Source of the DNA: Candidatus Cloacimonadota bacterium
Lineage (GTDB): Bacteria > Cloacimonadota > Cloacimonadia > JGIOTU-2
Length of the DNA: 39,003 bases
Reading direction: 5' to 3'
Assembly: GCA_014382495.1 (NCBI GenBank)
Contig: JACNJR010000041.1
Location: 1-39,003 of the forward strand
The position numbers and the translations under genes are program-made. This document shows positions 34,046 through 39,003 of the stretch, in pieces (position 1 is the stretch's first letter; each line of letters opens with the position of its first letter). The notes beneath the pieces are model-generated. The model was not told the DNA's origin and did not search any database. It was given only the letters and a program-made list of their open reading frames with translations.

Positions 34046-35758
34046 TTATGTTATTTGCCTAAGTGCTTGTGCAATATTTAGTGAATTATCACCGATGTGT
34101 TCGTAATATCTCAAAAAATCTATGTAAAGCAATTCAGTTTGAACATTTGCACCTTTTTGCAGACGCTTTCTGGCACCTTTTTTGTATTTTGCTCTGCATT
34201 TATCAATCTCTTTTTCTGATTCAATCGCATACTTGAAATCCTTCTTGTGCAGATGTTCGCCCAAATGTTCTTGGTAAAATTTTATACAGTCAACAATTAA
34301 TTTTGAGAAGTTTTGAATTTCAGATAATGCAGTTTTATGTAAAATTATTTTCTTATTATATTTTCTCTGAGCAAGTAATATAAGGCGATAAATGCTATCG
34401 CCTACACTTTCTAATTCGTGAACTATGCGCATCATTGCATTCAAATTATTTATCTCTGTGTCACTTAATTCTTCCTTTGAGCATTCTGCAAGATATTTGG
34501 AAATTTCTATCTGCATTTGGTCCGTTAATTCTTCCAAATCTTTCACCTCTCTTATTTTGTTATCCATTTTTTTATCTGGATTTGAAAATACTTTTAGGAA
34601 GATATTGAACATTTTTTCTGTAACTTCCGCCATCTTAGTAACTTCTCTTTTTGCTTCGAGAATATTTATTTGAGTCGTATCTTGTAATCCTGTCGAAATG
34701 TATTTTAGTTTATATTCTTTTTTTGAGATATCTCCCTTTTTGGGCTTAACTAATTTTTCTACAGCTTTCGCAAAATATTTTACGAAACCGATACAAACAG
34801 CTGTATTAATTAGATTGAAAACTGTATGAAAAAGTGAGAGATTCAGTGGGAAATTTATACTTTTTGTCGGATTCCAACCCAAGAGAGCTAATTTGTAAAT
34901 AATTCCATTTTCTGCAGTAAATAGTTTGAATAGAAATCCCATCCAGATAACGCCAAAAATATTGAATAAAAAATGTGCTCGTGCTGTTCGGCGTGCATTT
35001 ACATTTGCTCCCAAAGAAGCCAAATATGCCGTGACAGTTGTTCCAATATTTTCTCCAAGTACCATTGCAGCAGCGTTTTCAAAATTTATCCAACCAAAAA
35101 ATGCCATCGTTATTGTTATCGCCATAGAGGCACTTGATGATTGTATCACAATTGTCAGAATTGTTCCAACTGCAATAAATAGAAAAAAGGACAATGGATA
35201 TGTCAAATCATTGTAATTTTGGATAAATGATAGAACTGCTGGATTATTTGTGTCGATGTGTGGAACCGAACTTTTTAGAAACATCAGACCCAAAAAGAGA
35301 AGTCCAAAACCGATAAGAATTTCGCCGAAATCGCGTCGTTTCTTTACTTTTGAAAACAGAAAAGGTAGACCAAACCCAACGACGGGAAGTGCAATTGCAG
35401 TAATTTTGAATTTGAAACCAATTACAGAAATTATCCAAGCCGTTATTGTTGTGCCGATATTTGCACCCATTATCACACCAATTGCTTGAGTAAGATTCAG
35501 CAAAGATGCGTTGACAAAACTCACCAACATTACTGTTGTTGCAGACGAAGATTGGATAAAAGAAGTTACCAAAAAACCGGTAAAAACTGCGGCGAAGCGA
35601 TTGCTTGTCATATAGTTTAGAATGTTTTGCAATTTGTTGCCAGCTGCTTTTTGAAGTCCATCGCTCATTACTCGCATTCCATAAAGAAATAGACCGAGCG
35701 AACCTAATATCCTAAAAATTATCGGAAGTGCGTTCCAAAAATTAATGATAAAATTCAC
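34046..35758 (-). CDS. Na+/phosphate cotransporter (NptA/PNaS family) with PhoU-like C-terminal domain
   Basis: The 570-residue protein has two inverted membrane repeats, each with the QSSSA signature (FIQSSSATTVMLVSF and VIQSSSASMAITITM) and paired GANIGTTITAW / GENIGTTVTAY motifs that bind Na+ and phosphate in this family. About residues 360-570 are a helical PhoU-like domain (ELESVGDSIYRLILLAQ, YEHIGDNSLNIAQAL). It would import phosphate with Na+ across the inner membrane. The start is GTG at 35758, 4 bp after the nucleotidyltransferase stop, with no Shine-Dalgarno sequence, so translation is probably coupled. Confidence 0.93.
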   Translation of the reverse strand: MNFIINFWNALPIIFRILGSLGLFLYGMRVMSDGLQKAAGNKLQNILNYMTSNRFAAVFTGFLVTSFIQSSSATTVMLVSFVNASLLNLTQAIGVIMGANIGTTITAWIISVIGFKFKITAIALPVVGFGLPFLFSKVKKRRDFGEILIGFGLLFLGLMFLKSSVPHIDTNNPAVLSFIQNYNDLTYPLSFFLFIAVGTILTIVIQSSSASMAITITMAFFGWINFENAAAMVLGENIGTTVTAYLASLGANVNARRTARAHFLFNIFGVIWMGFLFKLFTAENGIIYKLALLGWNPTKSINFPLNLSLFHTVFNLINTAVCIGFVKYFAKAVEKLVKPKKGDISKKEYKLKYISTGLQDTTQINILEAKREVTKMAEVTEKMFNIFLKVFSNPDKKMDNKIREVKDLEELTDQMQIEISKYLAECSKEELSDTEINNLNAMMRIVHELESVGDSIYRLILLAQRKYNKKIILHKTALSEIQNFSKLIVDCIKFYQEHLGEHLHKKDFKYAIESEKEIDKCRAKYKKGARKRLQKGANVQTELLYIDFLRYYEHIGDNSLNIAQALRQIT

Positions 35759-35762
35759 AATT

Positions 35763-36500
35763 TTATTTGGTTATAATACTTTCAAGTTTGTCAACGATTT
35801 CAGAAAGTTTATCAATTGTTTGAATATATCTTTCAAAAAAATCCACAAACTGCTGTTTCTTCATCTTGATTTTCTTATTTTTGATATCAAGCGCTTGCAG
35901 AAATACAGAAAAATCGATTTGGAGAAGTTCTGCAATTTTCCGAATGATATCGATATTTTGCGATGGAACCGATTCATTTTTTATGACAAGAATTGCCTTC
36001 ATAACAGGAATAAAACTTAAAAGTGAAGTTGAAACCAAATTTTGCATAAATTTAATATTGCCAACATTTTCCAGAAAAGCTAATCTGAGAAGAAGAAGTT
36101 TCCCTTTCAATTCTCTTTCTGCTTGCAAACGCAGATGTTCTGAATTGATTTTCAGATTCTCAAAACAATCTTCACCATAAATTTTTTTATGATTTACCTT
36201 GATATTCAGAAATTCGATTGGAAATGTGTCGAGTGAATTTTCAATATACTCTTTTGTGAGAAAGAGTGGCACAGTAACACGCTTTTTTTGAAATTTTTTG
36301 ATGACATTTTTAGCAGAAATTAGTGTGTCAAGTTTTGAATCCTCCAAAATTATTGCGAGATTAATGTCTGAAGTTTTTGGATTGAAATCTTCTGTAACAA
36401 CACTTCCATACAGACAAATTGAAATAAGTTTTTCGCCAAATTTTTTTTCATATTCTCTAATAATTTCTGAGAAAAGTTTGTTTTTATCTTTAATTTTCAT
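35763..36500 (-). CDS. Nucleotidyltransferase-fold protein with altered metal motif
   Basis: The first ~110 residues of this 245-residue protein form a small nucleotidyltransferase domain: ICLYGSVVTEDFNPKTSDIN is the GS...DxD signature, but the second aspartate is asparagine (SDINLAI). A further acidic residue would be needed for full activity. Residues ~115-245 are helical and charged (IKMKKQQFVDFFERYIQTID), possibly a substrate-binding bundle. AAGGA precedes the ATG at 36500. It lies 12 bp after glyQ, where glyS would commonly be. Substrate unknown; a regulatory or inactive enzyme is possible. Confidence 0.75.
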   Translation of the reverse strand: MKIKDKNKLFSEIIREYEKKFGEKLISICLYGSVVTEDFNPKTSDINLAIILEDSKLDTLISAKNVIKKFQKKRVTVPLFLTKEYIENSLDTFPIEFLNIKVNHKKIYGEDCFENLKINSEHLRLQAERELKGKLLLLRLAFLENVGNIKFMQNLVSTSLLSFIPVMKAILVIKNESVPSQNIDIIRKIAELLQIDFSVFLQALDIKNKKIKMKKQQFVDFFERYIQTIDKLSEIVDKLESIITK

Positions 36501-36512
36501 AATTATTTTCCT

Positions 36513-37361
36513 TCAATTTCCAAGAAACGCTTTTGCGCATTTTTTCGCCAGATCTCTTATTCTTTTGATATAAATTGCTCTTTCGGTCACAGAAATTGCA
36601 CCACGCGCATCTAACAAATTAAAAATATGAGAACACTTCAGAAGATATTCATAACCTGGGTAAATCAGTTCGCTTTTTATCTGATTTTCTGACTCATTTT
36701 CGAATTTATCAAAATCATCAAAAAGCATTTTGCGATTTGCCGTGCTGAAATTAAATTCGGAAAATTCCTTCTCTTGTTGCGTATAAATTTTTCCGTATGA
36801 AATTTTTTCATTCCACGCAATCTTCTTAAAATCATCGACCTGCTGAATGTACATTGCGAGACGCTCAAGTCCATAAGTCAATTCCACCGGAATAGATTTC
36901 AGCTCGATTCCAGCCATCTGCTGAAAATATGTGAATTGTGAAATCTCCATTCCATCAAGCCAAACTTCCCAGCCAAGTCCAGACGCACCAAGTGTTGGCG
37001 ATTCCCAATCATCTTCCACAAAACGGATATCGTGATTTTTTATCGGAGTGCCAATCGCTTCCAAACTTTTCAGATATAATTCTTGAATATTGTCGGGAGA
37101 AGGTTTTATCACAACTTGGAATTGATAATATTTTTGCAGCCGATTTGGGTTTTCTCCATATCTTCCATCTTTGGGACGGCGCGATGGTTGCACATACGCA
37201 ATTTTCATCGGTTGGTCTGATATTGAGCCAAAAAAAGTTTCAGGATGAAAAGTTCCTGCACCCATTTCCATATCATACGGCTGGTGAATAATGCATCCAT
37301 TTTCAGCCCAGAATTTTTGGAGATTAAAAATGATTTGTTGGAAAGTTAATTTCTTATTCAT
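36513..37361 (-). CDS. glyQ: Glycyl-tRNA synthetase alpha subunit
   Basis: GlyQ is the catalytic alpha subunit of the bacterial alpha2-beta2 glycyl-tRNA synthetase. The product, 282 residues from the ATG at 37361, shows almost unbroken family motifs: [99 protein letters not shown] and [13 protein letters not shown]. The frame extends five codons upstream, but the ATG overlapping the previous stop (ATGAATAA) gives the usual N terminus. There is no Shine-Dalgarno sequence, so coupled translation is likely. The beta-subunit gene glyS does not follow and is not in the window. Confidence 0.96.
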   Translation of the reverse strand: MNKKLTFQQIIFNLQKFWAENGCIIHQPYDMEMGAGTFHPETFFGSISDQPMKIAYVQPSRRPKDGRYGENPNRLQKYYQFQVVIKPSPDNIQELYLKSLEAIGTPIKNHDIRFVEDDWESPTLGASGLGWEVWLDGMEISQFTYFQQMAGIELKSIPVELTYGLERLAMYIQQVDDFKKIAWNEKISYGKIYTQQEKEFSEFNFSTANRKMLFDDFDKFENESENQIKSELIYPGYEYLLKCSHIFNLLDARGAISVTERAIYIKRIRDLAKKCAKAFLGN

Positions 37362-38979
37362 CATAAAATTTGTCAAATTTTGTCTCTTCGATGAGAAGAT
37401 TGACGGTTGATATTTTCTCTTTCAATTTCTCTTTCATAAAAAAATCTGTCATCATCAAATTCGCTTTGGAATAATATTCCTTCGCAGCGACAAAATACGA
37501 TTGAGATTTCTTCTTATGAAATCCACGCAATTTGTTATTCTCACCATATTCGCTACTTAAATCAGGATTTTTTGCTTTCTCATCATAATCCACAAATTTC
37601 CGATAATGAATGTAACCACATTCGTTATCGATTTCGCCCAGAAGGAGATAGGCTTCTGGTTCGTCTGGTGCGATTTCGGCAGATTTCTTTGCATTTGAAA
37701 CTGCCTTTTCATAATTTTTCATCTGACGGTAAACATCAGATATTCTGTTGTATCCAATTGCGGAATTTGGAGCAAGATTGATGAATTTTCTCAATGCATT
37801 CAATGCTTTCTCGAAATTTTCTTGTGTTGTATATGCTGCTGCTAAATTGAGAAAAGATGAAGCTTTTGTGGAATCTTTTTTGATAATTTCCAAATTTTGT
37901 TGAATACATTCTTCGAGCCGACCAGTTTTCTGATAGGCAATAGCGAGTTTCTTTTCCACATCTTTTTCATTAATTTCTGAGTTCAAAAATGTTTTTAAAT
38001 AGTGAATCGCTTCATCAAAGCTATCATTTTCAAAATATAATAATCCGATATTTTTGCAAGCTTCCATACAGGTTGAATCTTGCTTAATTGCTGATTGATA
38101 CGCATCAATTGCACATTCAATGTTCTCTTGGATTTTATAAATCTCTCCAACTTCATTCCAATAATCAATCTTTTCCGGAACGATTTCAGTTAATAGAATA
38201 TAATTTTCCAGAGCCATTTCATAATCCTCATTTATTTTGTAAGACCACGCCAATCCTTCAAGCGCTTCCAAATATTCGGGGTCAATTTCCAGTGCGTCTT
38301 GATAGTATGAAATTGCAGTTTCATAATCTTCTTCAACTGCCGAAATATACGCAAGATATGTGTATGCCGTCTTCTCATTTGGATTAATTTTTAGCAGATT
38401 TAGAAATGCACTTTTCGCATCAGCATATTGTTCTGCTGTAAAAAAATTCAGCGCAATATCCTTTGCTTTTTCCTCAGCAAATTTTTTCAATTCAAGCGCT
38501 TTATTCAAAATCGATGTAACTGCTTCAGCTCTTTTTTCGGTCTTCTTCTCAACTTGCTTCCTTTCGAATTTGATATCTTCAGTTTGCGTATCCAAAATAA
38601 AGAAATTCACATTAAAAAGCGTTCTATCAATTTGAGAAACCTCTCCCCAAATGCTAATATCTGCATTCACTTTCTCGGCAAGATTTAATACAATTGCCGG
38701 ATCTAATTTTTCCAATTTTGTCCTTTTCAGTACATTTTTTATCTCTATTGAATTGATGATTTCAATCTGCGGAATACCTTCAGCAACTTTTTGAAAATCA
38801 TCTGGAAGGTATTTATTGCTCATACTACGACTTTTGAGGTCAAGATAATGAAACCCCCAAACTGCTATTTTAATTGTATTGGTTGTGCTTTTTTCGGCAA
38901 CTGCATTTTGGCTACAACATAAAAGTTGCAATATGACAAAAATCATAACGAACTTTGTAAAAATTCTTCTTTTTTTCAT
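37354..38979 (-). CDS. Exported TPR protein with N-terminal CsgG/TolB-N-like domain
   Basis: The 541-residue product has a signal peptide (about 1-28, cut after NAVA; two cysteines, LLCC, just before give a poor lipobox). Residues ~35-140 ([30 protein letters not shown]) resemble the small alpha/beta domain found in CsgG- and TolB-N-like periplasmic proteins, which I propose with moderate confidence. Residues ~160-470 contain about eight TPR units ([65 protein letters not shown]). The C terminus is helical and charged. It probably scaffolds periplasmic complexes. AAAAAGGAG stands just before the ATG. It is the first visible gene of the long minus-strand run; the promoter would lie beyond the window. 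Confidence 0.75.
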   Translation of the reverse strand: MKKRRIFTKFVMIFVILQLLCCSQNAVAEKSTTNTIKIAVWGFHYLDLKSRSMSNKYLPDDFQKVAEGIPQIEIINSIEIKNVLKRTKLEKLDPAIVLNLAEKVNADISIWGEVSQIDRTLFNVNFFILDTQTEDIKFERKQVEKKTEKRAEAVTSILNKALELKKFAEEKAKDIALNFFTAEQYADAKSAFLNLLKINPNEKTAYTYLAYISAVEEDYETAISYYQDALEIDPEYLEALEGLAWSYKINEDYEMALENYILLTEIVPEKIDYWNEVGEIYKIQENIECAIDAYQSAIKQDSTCMEACKNIGLLYFENDSFDEAIHYLKTFLNSEINEKDVEKKLAIAYQKTGRLEECIQQNLEIIKKDSTKASSFLNLAAAYTTQENFEKALNALRKFINLAPNSAIGYNRISDVYRQMKNYEKAVSNAKKSAEIAPDEPEAYLLLGEIDNECGYIHYRKFVDYDEKAKNPDLSSEYGENNKLRGFHKKKSQSYFVAAKEYYSKANLMMTDFFMKEKLKEKISTVNLLIEETKFDKFYDE

Positions 38980-39003
38980 TACTTCTCCTTTTTGGTCAAA
39001 ATT

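Noticed and set aside
37371-37376. Minus-strand TTGACA as a glyQ promoter
   Set aside because: It is only about 10 bp before the glyQ start codon, so transcription would begin inside the gene.

Overview
The window reads as a gene-dense, AT-rich (roughly 30% G+C by eye) chromosomal segment from a diderm bacterium of the FCB superphylum, most like a Cloacimonadota-type lineage. The reasons are a Por/type IX-style C-terminal sorting domain (end of the gene at 1-416), PorV-like outer-membrane barrels with the GMGGAFVA...NPAGL signature, FlgD-type C-terminal Ig domain, long carboxypeptidase-regulatory-like repeat proteins, and an archaeal-type hydrogenase nickel-insertion pair. The lineage call is inference from gene content. 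No transposase, phage, CRISPR array or gap above 300 bp was found.

Layout. 1-416: tail of a secreted protein with a sorting domain, converging on a MATE transporter (424-1764) and a cold-shock protein gene (1864-2076). 2342-2417: tRNA-Lys(CTT). 2422-5373, minus strand: secreted endonuclease/exonuclease/phosphatase-family enzyme, then hypB (Mrp/MinD type) and hypA. 5541-7641, plus strand: lipoprotein, OsmC-family protein, single-domain response regulator and a small unknown protein, ending at a strong terminator. From 38979 down to 7680 every gene is on the minus strand: TPR protein, glyQ, nucleotidyltransferase, Na/Pi cotransporter, PHP phosphoesterase, metallo-beta-lactamase hydrolase, SurA/PpiD-like chaperone, tRNA-Phe(GAA), pdxA, rnhB, five cell-surface genes (28589-11158), murJ and uvrC. 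Spacings in this run are mostly 0-65 nt with several stop/start overlaps.

The most interesting block is 11158-28589. A promoter-like site at the rnhB stop codon is followed by a repeat-rich lipoprotein, a 17-TPR protein fused to an outer-membrane barrel, a second barrel, a 2902-residue protein with about 23 carboxypeptidase-regulatory-like repeats and a C-terminal sorting-type domain, and a PorV-like barrel. I infer a dedicated cell-surface assembly: one giant secreted fibre plus the barrels and lipoprotein that export or anchor it. The other notable locus is hypA/hypB, whose sequence resembles the Thermococcus nickel-chaperone pair rather than the usual bacterial HypA/GTPase-HypB.

Functions are assigned from recognised motifs in the translated sequence; no database search was possible.
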